From the NCBI GenBank assembly GCA_964418595.1, contig CAYQMF010000169.1, forward strand, positions 1-10,861: 10,861 nucleotides of DNA, read 5' to 3'. The DNA is from CAYQMF01 sp964418595. GTDB taxonomy: Bacteria > Planctomycetota > UBA1135 > UBA2386. The first letter of the stretch is position 1; every line of letters starts with the position of its first letter. The notes beneath the pieces were generated by a model that saw nothing but the letters and a program-made list of their open reading frames with translations, searched no databases and was not told where the DNA came from. Below are positions 1 to 6,248 of this stretch, one piece after another. Both the position numbers and the translations under genes were made by a program.

Positions 1-65
1 AGTCGTTGATCCTCAACCCTTCGGTGCCTTGAACTGCGGAAGCTGGGCTAGCCTGTTCCCTGCGC

Positions 66-845
66 ATGGATCCGGCTCTGGAACACCTGCCGAGCGAGGC
101 ACGCGCGGCGCTCCTCTCGTGGTGCGAGGGTTCGGCGCGGCCTGGGTTCGAGGTGTGCGCTCGCCGGACGTGGCGTCGCCATCACTTCCTGCGGCTGTTC
201 CGCCGCCGCCATCAACCCCTGACGCTCGGTCGGATCGCCAGCAAGCTCGGTGGCCTGCCTTACCTGACCGACGAGGCGCGGTGGCCGCGCGTCGAGGGCC
301 GCCCGTTGCATTGGCTCGGGCAGATCGACTTCGCCGATCTGAGGCCACACCTCCCACCGTTGCCCGAACGCGGCGTGCTGGCCTTCTGGTTGGATCGCGC
401 GTTCTGGCGGGGTCGCCCGCCACTGGTGTGCAGGTGGTTTCCCGAGCCCGATGCCGTTCGCGCCGCGGCTCTGCCCGCCGACGCGCCGCCCTGCACCTGG
501 CTGTTCGAGACGGCGCTGCGCTTCTGTCCCGCGCGATTGCTGCCGGATCCGGGGGACGAACTCGAGCAATTGCTGGGTCTTGGCTTGGACGATGGCGTGT
601 CGCGCTTCGTCGGGACCTGGGGCCGCCAGTACCCACGTGCCTCGCAGGAGGTCATGCCCGCGTGGACCAGCGGACTCGCCGGCGAGCCAGGTGGCCTCAA
701 CGGCCGAACCGTCCTCTACAGACTGGAGTACGAGAACGAGGCCGGCTTCTCCTTGGGCTCGAACACGCTCTACCTGCACATCGCGGATGAGGATCTGGCC
801 AGTGGCGCGTTGGAGCGCACGGTCGGCGCGGTCGCGAACTGGTGA
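66..845 (+). CDS. DUF1963 (YwqG-like) family protein
   Basis: A 259-residue soluble protein with no signal peptide or membrane segment. The central part carries the DUF1963/YwqG signature: SKLGGLPYL (residues 59-67), a WP pair (73-74) followed by a G-x-P-L turn, and LGQIDFADL (84-92), the usual 'x-Q-I-D/N' strand. The C-terminal end (LYLHIADEDLASG) matches the family's closing strand and helix. The family has no firmly established biochemical role; members are often immunity-like or stand-alone cytosolic proteins. The middle portion (about residues 120-210) is divergent and lacks a clear version of the 'GYP' motif often seen in the family. The ATG at 66 is the first in-frame start and has no Shine-Dalgarno sequence. 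The next gene converges on it from the minus strand, so it is probably a single-gene unit. The family call is good; the function is unknown. Confidence 0.72.
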   Translation: MDPALEHLPSEARAALLSWCEGSARPGFEVCARRTWRRHHFLRLFRRRHQPLTLGRIASKLGGLPYLTDEARWPRVEGRPLHWLGQIDFADLRPHLPPLPERGVLAFWLDRAFWRGRPPLVCRWFPEPDAVRAAALPADAPPCTWLFETALRFCPARLLPDPGDELEQLLGLGLDDGVSRFVGTWGRQYPRASQEVMPAWTSGLAGEPGGLNGRTVLYRLEYENEAGFSLGSNTLYLHIADEDLASGALERTVGAVANW

Positions 846-897
846 ACCCGGATCGGGCGGTCACGGGCACACCACGAAGCCCGGCGATCCGAGCCCG

Positions 898-912
898 GAC
901 GGCTCAGCCGTC
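898..912. terminator. Short palindrome between converging genes (possible terminator)
   Basis: GACGGCT-C-AGCCGTC is a perfect 15-bp inverted repeat that can fold as a 6-bp GC stem with a 3-base loop. It lies 53 bases past the stop of the upstream gene and overlaps the stop codon of the converging minus-strand pseudogene. A second overlapping stem (GAGCC/GGCTC, 891-905) shares bases with it. Neither is followed by a clear T run on either strand, so a bidirectional terminator role is only plausible. Confidence 0.3.
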
Positions 913-1586
913 GAGTTCGCGTAGCGTCGCGAGGAACTCCACGAGGGGCACGGCCTCGATCTTCTCGGCCAACGGAAACGACTCGCCCGCCGGCATCACG
1001 CAGAAGCCTCGCGTGGCTGCGATGTCGGCGAAGCCGCGTTGGAACCCCTTGCCCGGCTGAGGCGACAGCGTCCGCTTGATCTCGATGGCGAAGACCTGGC
1101 GTTTCGGGCCGTCGAGTACGAGGTCGATCTCCGCTTGGGCGCTCGTCCGGTAGTAGCTCGGCCGCCAGGAGGAAGGCAGGCTGGCAATGACGTTCTCCAC
1201 GACGAGCCCTCCCACGACGGACCGCAGAACGGATGACCGAGGAGCGTGTCCAGGTCTGCGATGCCTGCGAGCTGGTGGGTCAGCCCCGAGTCGCGGACGT
1301 AGACCTTCGGCGTCCTGACCAGTCGCTTCGTGCTGTTGCCGGCCCATGGCTGGAGCTGTCGGACAAGGAACAGTTCGGTCAGGACATCGAGGTGATGGCG
1401 AACCGTGTTCGCCGACACGCCGAGGCCGGTGGCGACGCGCGCGGCGTTGATCTGCGTGCCCTGACCGTGCGCGAGAATCGACCAGAGCCGCCTTGTCTTG
1501 CCCACCTGCCGCGGGCCGAGCAGCGCAACCACCGGCGACCGGCGTAGCCGCTCGACGAGGAGGGTGGCAGCAGACCGGCGGAGCAT
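904..1586 (-). pseudogene. AAA ATPase with DUF4143 domain, degraded (internal deletion plus frameshift)
   Basis: Reading the minus strand from the ATG at 1586, the first 30 or so residues are a typical start of the AAA_14/DUF4143 family, with Walker A as LLGPRQVGKT. The very next residues (RLWSILAHGQGTQINAARVA) already belong to the winged-helix region that normally sits well over 100 residues later. Walker B, the sensor residues and the lid are therefore missing. The sequence then follows the family through STKRLVRTPKVYVRDSGL to GHPFCGPSWEG, where the frame breaks near 1206. The second frame resumes with LVVENVIASLPSSW and runs through the nuclease-like DUF4143 end (Y-x-RT-x7-IDLVLDG, then FAIEIKR) to a TGA at 904-906. 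One missing base after GAGGG (minus strand) would explain the shift. Intact relatives are usually about 370-450 residues; only about 227 codons' worth remains. It cannot encode a working ATPase. The frameshift alone could be a sequencing error, but the internal deletion could not. Confidence 0.85.
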
Positions 1587-1623
1587 CCTTGCAAATCGGA
1601 AGTCAGACTGCGGATTTGCAAGG
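1587..1623. repeat. 37-bp near-perfect palindrome abutting the ATPase start codon
   Basis: The arms are CCTTGCAAATC (1587-1597) and GATTTGCAAGG (1613-1623). The symmetry continues through AGTC-A-GACT at the centre (1601-1609), so 16 of 18 arm positions pair around base 1605; the mismatches are 1598/1612 and 1600/1610. On the minus strand its last base lies directly before the ATG of the ATPase pseudogene. It is clearly more AT-rich than its surroundings. It could be an autoregulatory operator for the winged-helix ATPase, a transcript hairpin over the start site, or a miniature repeat. The remaining bases up to 1822 show no gene or other structure that I can support. Confidence 0.8.
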
Positions 1624-1822
1624 TTGCGGCGAGCGCCCCGCCGGACTCCCCGCACTCAAGACCCCCGCGCGTCGAACGCATCTCGGAGCGGACCCGTCGG
1701 CAGCTCGCCCACGGGATTGGTCGCGGCCCGGTCCCAGGTAGGCGCGCAGGCCCTCGCTCAGCAAGCCGAAGCGCGAGGGGACGAGTGGCTGCGCCGCACC
1801 ACCGTCGTGCGCGGGTCGGACC

Positions 1823-4570
1823 CTACCAGCCCTCCACGACGAACGCGCCCCACGTCCCCGGCAGTCCGTCACCGGTCCGCGCGCGGCTGGCGCCGAGGAT
1901 GGCGAGCTGTGCGTCGCGCAGCGCGGCAGCGGCGTCGCCGTCGTCGCCGCGCCAATGCCGGTAGAACTCGGTCATGAGTTCGGCTGTTGCGTCGTCGTCG
2001 ACGCGCCACAGGCTGGTCAAGGTCTGCCGCGCACCGGCCAGGCGGAGCGCGCGACGCAGGCCGAGCAGGTGCTCGCCGCGAGCGGGTTCACCGTCTCCAC
2101 TATGGCAAGCCGACAACGTGATGAGCTCGGTGACGTTCAGGTCGAGCCACGCGACCTCATCGGTCGTGAACGGGCCGCGCTCATTGGCGCCAGCGAGTGC
2201 GATGCCGCCCCGCTGGCCGGGCAGCGCGCCGCCTGCACGGGCATCTTCGAATGTGCCGTGCGTAGCCAGGTGCACGATGCTCGCGCCGGACACCGCCGCC
2301 CTGAGTTCGTCGGCGCCCGCACCGCGGCCCCGCAGAACGTGCACCGTGTTCCCGTCCGATTCGAGCAATCTCGCTACGGCCTCGATTTCCGAGGCAGTGG
2401 CGGGCAGCGGAGCGAACCTCGCTGCGCCTCCGGCGGCGGCAGGCCCGTAGTCGACGTCGCCCAGGACTACGGCTCTGCCCTGGTCCGGCGTGGGCGGCAT
2501 GCGCTGGGCGAGAAGATCGTGGGGCGATACGAGCGAACGGAACTCGTGGCGTTCGACGAGGAACCTGCCTGCCTCGTCGCCGGGCAGCGTCGCGAACGGC
2601 AGCAGGGCGAGCGGACCGTCGGGACACACGAAGACGCGCCGGCGAGTCCGGACGTGCGCGGCCAGCGGCTCGAAGACCAGGGTCCGCACGCGTGTGCCCA
2701 GTGCTTCGACGTGCGCGCGGCTCGAGGCTGCAGGAGCCCGGGTACGGCGGGCGGCGACCAGCAAGTGCGCTTGCACGGCGCTCGCGATCGGCGCGAGCAG
2801 ACCAAGGTCCACGCGCGTCGGCGCGTCCTTCTCCGCGACGACCACGAAGACCACGACGTGCATCGCGGCAGGTGCGCCCGTCTCCGTCCGCGCGAACACG
2901 TGGAAGTCGAGCAGGACATCGTCTGGTGCAAGACAGGCGCGAATCGCGGCGGGCGACACGGCTGGCGCCAAGGCATCGCCAGCCGGCAGATCCTGTTCGA
3001 TCTCCTTCTTCCGCCGCGACAGCCTCGCGCGCGTCGCGGCGTCGCCCGTGCGATGGGCTTCCGCCAGGGAGGCGAGCACGCCCTGCAGTTCGTCGAGTCG
3101 CGCACAGATCGGCCCGTCCAGGTTGCGCCTCAGCCAGGCACGCTGGGCGAACAAGCCGCGCGCAACCTGTGCCTTCCAGGCGATCGCATCTGCGAATGCT
3201 GCCGCCACCTCGTCAAGCGACGTGGACCAGGAAAGGACGACATCCAGCGATTCTCGGTGGCGGCGGGCGAAGGCGATCCGATCGGCATCGAGCAGTGCCG
3301 GCAGGCTGGTCGCCAGCAGGGCGGGGAACGCGCGCACGTTGGCGCGAGCGAGCGCGACTGCTTCGGGCTTGCGCCCCGCGATCGCCAGGGCCGCTGCCAG
3401 CACGGCGCGGAGTTCGATCGCGGCCTCCGGATCCTTGGCTGCGTCGGAGTCCAGTGCTCGCTCCAGGTGTTCGACTGCAGCGCCGGTGTCCTCGGTCGCG
3501 AGCAGCGCCCTGCCCAGAGTGAGGCGCGCTCTGGCGACATCGGGGTGGCGCTCGCCGTGCCGCTCCAGGCGGTTGGCGAGGCAGTGCCTGGCGAGCGGGA
3601 GGGCGGTCTCCGCGTCGCCGAGCACGATGCACACCTCGGCGAGCTCTCGTTCGATGCCGACGCTCATTTGGTCGTCGGCGCCGCGCGCGCGGCGGGTCCG
3701 CTCCAGCAGCGTCGAATACTCGGCTCGCGCAGCGGCGAAGTCGCGCGCCCGCACCCGGCATTGCGCCAGCGCGTGGCTCGTGGCGATGGTCTCTGGATGG
3801 TCCTCACCCAGCGTGGCTGCGCGCACGCGCAGTGCCCGTTCGAGCAGGGGGCCTGCATCCGCGTCACGACCCGCGGCGAGCAGCACGCTCCCGTGGAGAT
3901 AGGCGGCGTGTGCGGTCAGCGGATGCTCCGGGCCGCCTGCGGCCTCGGCGCGCGTGAGCGCCATGGCCGAGAGTTCGCGGGCCCGATCCATCCGCCCGGT
4001 CCGCACGAACGCGGTCGCCAGCGACTGGCGGACGATCTGTGTGTTGGCGTGCCCGTCGCCGAGCCCGTCGATGGCGGCGCTCAGCGCCTCTTCGAGCAAC
4101 GGGAGCGACGCCAGGGCGTCGCCCTTCTCGGTAAGCGCCTGCGCCCAACCGGCCATGCACCCCACGCGCACCATCGCACGCTGCGTCGGCGACAGCGGGG
4201 ATTCCGACAGGGAATCCAGCATGGATCGCGTCTCGGCGTGCATGGCGATCGCTTCGTCCAGGCGCTCACAGCCGCGGAGCGAGGCCGCGACCTCGATGCG
4301 GCACACGACCAGTTCGAAGGCGTCAAGTGGGCGGTCGTGGAACGTCTCACGCAACGCCAGCTCGCGTTGGCGCGCCCTGAGCGTGGCCGCTGCATCGCCG
4401 TGCCCATGCCAGGCGCGCGCCAGGAGCCGCAGGCCGAGGGCGGCTTCACGGCTGGCTGCGCCGTGGCGTGCGACGACGGCATCGAGGGCGGCCTCCGCCT
4501 GCTTCACGGCGGCGGGCGGTTCGCCGCCGGGCTGGACCAGCACAAGGACATGGAGTACGAGCGACAGCAT
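1823..4570 (-). CDS. TPR-CHAT protein, caspase-like cysteine protease
   Basis: A 915-residue protein. After a short hydrophobic start (MLSLVLHVLVLV), which may be a weak signal peptide, residues ~20-420 are TPR-like helical repeats of the 'A-x-x-L-x-x-A-L' type with the spacers GDGHANT, GPEHPLT and GEDHPET typical of Kinesin-light-chain-like TPRs. A helical linker follows (~440-550), then a CHAT domain (~570-915) with VCPDGPLALLPFATLP, HLATHG and LSACHSG. The predicted catalytic pair is His~771 (second His of HLATHG; codon 2258-2260) and Cys~822 (ACHSG; codon 2105-2107); both are present, so it should be active. It ends with GTWGAFVVEGW, the usual CHAT terminus. CHAT domains are clan CD proteases related to caspases and separase; the TPRs would bind a partner or substrate. 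The ATG at 4570 is chosen because the longer form from 4720 adds 50 Arg-rich residues, overlaps the sigma-gene start and hides the hydrophobic N-terminus. It is divergent from the ECF sigma operon across a 148-bp gap. Family call secure; location and substrate unknown. Confidence 0.88.
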   Translation of the reverse strand: MLSLVLHVLVLVQPGGEPPAAVKQAEAALDAVVARHGAASREAALGLRLLARAWHGHGDAAATLRARQRELALRETFHDRPLDAFELVVCRIEVAASLRGCERLDEAIAMHAETRSMLDSLSESPLSPTQRAMVRVGCMAGWAQALTEKGDALASLPLLEEALSAAIDGLGDGHANTQIVRQSLATAFVRTGRMDRARELSAMALTRAEAAGGPEHPLTAHAAYLHGSVLLAAGRDADAGPLLERALRVRAATLGEDHPETIATSHALAQCRVRARDFAAARAEYSTLLERTRRARGADDQMSVGIERELAEVCIVLGDAETALPLARHCLANRLERHGERHPDVARARLTLGRALLATEDTGAAVEHLERALDSDAAKDPEAAIELRAVLAAALAIAGRKPEAVALARANVRAFPALLATSLPALLDADRIAFARRHRESLDVVLSWSTSLDEVAAAFADAIAWKAQVARGLFAQRAWLRRNLDGPICARLDELQGVLASLAEAHRTGDAATRARLSRRKKEIEQDLPAGDALAPAVSPAAIRACLAPDDVLLDFHVFARTETGAPAAMHVVVFVVVAEKDAPTRVDLGLLAPIASAVQAHLLVAARRTRAPAASSRAHVEALGTRVRTLVFEPLAAHVRTRRRVFVCPDGPLALLPFATLPGDEAGRFLVERHEFRSLVSPHDLLAQRMPPTPDQGRAVVLGDVDYGPAAAGGAARFAPLPATASEIEAVARLLESDGNTVHVLRGRGAGADELRAAVSGASIVHLATHGTFEDARAGGALPGQRGGIALAGANERGPFTTDEVAWLDLNVTELITLSACHSGDGEPARGEHLLGLRRALRLAGARQTLTSLWRVDDDATAELMTEFYRHWRGDDGDAAAALRDAQLAILGASRARTGDGLPGTWGAFVVEGW

Positions 4571-4653
4571 CACGGGAGCGCCTACGCGATGCACGATAGC
4601 AGTCGAGGCGGTGGCGCGACGCGCAGCGCGCCGCTTCGAACTGCGATCGTCGG

Positions 4654-4681
4654 TGTAAGGCCGGCGGCGGTTGCGGCTCTT
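4654..4681 (+). promoter_or_regulatory. Candidate ECF-type promoter, copy 1 (upstream of the sigma gene)
   Basis: TGTAAGGCC, 11 bases, CGGCTCTT. Both blocks and the exact spacing recur at 6205-6232 while the spacer differs, as expected for a -35/-10 pair. The site lies in the divergent gap, pointing at the sigma gene. Transcription would start around 4687-4690, which excludes the upstream TTG (4671) as the translation start and leaves a leader of about 30 bases before the ATG at 4719. Confidence 0.6.
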
Positions 4682-4718
4682 TGCGCGTGGCCGCACTCCG
4701 TTCGTCGATCGATCACCC

Positions 4719-5405
4719 ATGCCTGCCCTCGTCGCACGTCCGTCGCGTCCGTTCGCGACGCGCCTTCGCCGCGTCCCGGCACACCGCTACCATGCGCGTG
4801 TGACCCACCGCATCGAGGTGGACCCGCACCGGGTCGCAGATCAGACCGCTGACGAGGCGGCCGGCGGCAACGACGATCCCATCTTCGAACGCGACCTCGC
4901 CCTGGTCCGCGCCTGGGCCACCGGCGACCACCACGCAGGCGTCGCCCTGCTCGATCACTACCGCAATCTGGTGCGGCGCGCGTGCGGGCGCTTCGGCGTG
5001 CGCAGCGAGGACGCCGTGGCGGACCTGTGGCAGGACCTCGTCGTGCGGGTTCTCGGCCACCTGCCGACCCTGGAGACGCGGCTGCAGCGAAGCTTCGCCG
5101 GCTACCTCGTCTTCCACGTGCGCGATCTCGCCGGGCGACGACGCGCAGCGGCCCCGGCCGAAGCCGACGAACCGGCGCACGATCCACGTGGCGCGCGCGA
5201 TGCCTGGGATGGGATCCAGCACTGCTGGGGACGGCTGCGTGGACGTGAGCACCGGGTGTTCGAACTGCGCTACCTGCAGGGAAAGGCGCTCGGTGAGATC
5301 GCCGAGCTGCTCGGAAGCAACGCCAACGCCGTCGCACAGGTCGTCTTCCGTCTCGCGCGGAAGATGCGGGAGTGCCTCGAGGGACAGGGATTCCTGGCGC
5401 CATGA
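4719..5405 (+). CDS. ECF-type RNA polymerase sigma factor
   Basis: A 228-residue sigma-70 family protein with only regions 2 and 4. Region 2 spans about residues 59-140 (DLALVRAWATGDHHAGVALL, then EDAVADLWQDLVVRVLGHL, which fits the core-polymerase and -10 recognition helices). After an Arg/Ala-rich linker, region 4 (about 167-225) has a clear helix-turn-helix: FELRYLQGKALGEIAELLGS followed by NANAVAQVVFRLARKMRECL. Lack of region 3 and the small size indicate the extracytoplasmic-function class. The start is uncertain: ATG 4719 is preferred because it lies just after the candidate promoter, but a GTG at 4800 would give 201 residues and remove a basic 27-residue N-terminus. Neither has a Shine-Dalgarno sequence. 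The stop overlaps the next start (ATGA), so sigma and anti-sigma are translationally coupled. The promoter motif upstream suggests autoregulation. I cannot assign a numbered ECF group. Confidence 0.88.
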   Translation: MPALVARPSRPFATRLRRVPAHRYHARVTHRIEVDPHRVADQTADEAAGGNDDPIFERDLALVRAWATGDHHAGVALLDHYRNLVRRACGRFGVRSEDAVADLWQDLVVRVLGHLPTLETRLQRSFAGYLVFHVRDLAGRRRAAAPAEADEPAHDPRGARDAWDGIQHCWGRLRGREHRVFELRYLQGKALGEIAELLGSNANAVAQVVFRLARKMRECLEGQGFLAP

Positions 5406-6166
5406 CCGCCCCGCATCCAGAACCGGTGGAGCTGCTGGCCCTCGCCGATGGCGAACTCGATCAGGATGCCCTCGCGCGAGTCGCCGCGCACGTCGAGGGT
5501 TGCGCGCTGTGCACTCGGGAGATCGACGAGCTGCGAACGATAGAAGGGATGCTGGCGACGGCGGCGGTGACCCGCACTCCCTCGGGAACCAACGGCGATC
5601 TCGCCGAGCGGATGCAGGACGCGACGCGGACGTTGCTGCGTCGATCGAGCCCGCGCCGGGTGGCATGGTTCCTGGCAGCGGCGGCGGCGGCCCTGCTCGG
5701 AACGTTTGCGTACTGGCTCACGCGCGACGCAGGCGTGTTCCTGCGGGCCACGGTCGATTGGACTCGGACCGAGGGCCGCCTGCGCGGCCCGGGCGATCGG
5801 TGCCACTTCGACCTCGAACTGGCTGCCCCCGGCGAGGTGACCGTGTTTGCCGTTGCCAAGGCCGGCGAAGTCACTCTCTGGTTTCCCGCCGACGACGCGG
5901 CGGTTCCTCGATTGGCGATGCCGCTGCCGCTGCCAGCGGGTTCGACGCGCCTGCCGGCCGACCCGCTGTTCGACTTCGAGGCCGGCTCGCCGCTGCCGCT
6001 TGCGTTCGTACTGGTCGTGCGGACCAATCCGCCGACGGCGGCGGAACGCGAGGCATGGCGGCAGGATCTGACGCGCGCCGCGGCCGGCGCGGCAGCCGGA
6101 CGCATGGCCCGCATCGCCGTCGCCGTCGAAGCGTGGCGCGGCGTGGTCTGCGCGCTTCCGGATTGA
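5402..6166 (+). CDS. Membrane anti-sigma factor: ZAS zinc finger, one TM helix, DUF4384-like outer domain
   Basis: A 254-residue protein that overlaps the sigma gene by four bases (ATGA). The cytoplasmic N-terminus holds the zinc-binding anti-sigma motif His30-x3-Cys34-x2-Cys37 (HVEGCALC), preceded by LLALADGELD, the usual zf-HC2 lead-in. A single membrane helix follows at residues 87-106 (VAWFLAAAAAALLGTFAYWL), with Arg-rich flanking on the inner side. The remaining ~145 residues would lie outside the cytoplasm. The segment FDLELAAPGEVTVFAVAKAG and the nearby VTLWFPAD and LPADPLFDF resemble the beta-sandwich DUF4384 (dress the 'gkvtlLfPn ... iP ... G-e' pattern). This would be the sensing or protein-contact part. 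By family logic it sequesters the adjacent sigma factor until a signal or cleavage releases it. An earlier in-frame ATG at 5372 lies inside the sigma gene; 5402 is preferred because the protein then begins just before the finger. The anti-sigma call is strong; the outer-domain call is moderate. Confidence 0.85.
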   Translation: MTAPHPEPVELLALADGELDQDALARVAAHVEGCALCTREIDELRTIEGMLATAAVTRTPSGTNGDLAERMQDATRTLLRRSSPRRVAWFLAAAAAALLGTFAYWLTRDAGVFLRATVDWTRTEGRLRGPGDRCHFDLELAAPGEVTVFAVAKAGEVTLWFPADDAAVPRLAMPLPLPAGSTRLPADPLFDFEAGSPLPLAFVLVVRTNPPTAAEREAWRQDLTRAAAGAAAGRMARIAVAVEAWRGVVCALPD

Positions 6167-6204
6167 CCCGCACGAGCAACGCGGCCGGGCTCGCAGGAAA
6201 CCGA

Positions 6205-6232
6205 TGTAAGGCCTTCGCGCCGTTCGGCTCTT
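6205..6232 (+). promoter_or_regulatory. Candidate ECF-type promoter, copy 2 (upstream of the subtilase)
   Basis: TGTAAGGCC, 11 bases, CGGCTCTT: the same two blocks and spacing as at 4654-4681. The site sits in the 82-base gap after the anti-sigma gene. The predicted transcript start (around 6238-6240) is only about 10 bases before the ATG at 6249, so the leader would be too short for a Shine-Dalgarno sequence, and indeed none is present. It implies that the subtilase and the gene after it form a second unit under the same sigma factor. Confidence 0.62.
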
Positions 6233-6248
6233 GTCCGCTGAGCCAACC

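Noticed and set aside
29..54. TTGAAC and TAGCCT as a sigma-70 promoter for the DUF1963 gene
   Set aside because: The spacer is only 14 bases and the -10 box is poor.
1603..1872. An 89-codon minus-strand frame in the gap next to the TPR-CHAT stop
   Set aside because: A short stretch (PLVPSRFGLLSEGLRAYLG) looks protein-like, but the rest is Arg/Gly-rich, it overlaps the end of the CHAT gene and runs into the palindrome. It may be a relic but cannot be supported as a gene.
4671..4718. TTG at 4671 as an upstream start of the sigma factor
   Set aside because: It lies within the candidate promoter, between its two blocks, so it would not be on the transcript.
4571..4720. 50-residue N-terminal extension of the TPR-CHAT protein from an ATG at 4720
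   Set aside because: The extension is Arg-rich low-complexity sequence, overlaps the sigma-gene start, and would bury the hydrophobic N-terminus that begins at 4570.
1955..4852. A 965-codon open frame on the plus strand opposite the TPR-CHAT gene
   Set aside because: It has no recognisable domain, is Arg/Gly-rich, and lies antisense to a protein with clear TPR and CHAT motifs. Long antisense frames are common in very GC-rich DNA.
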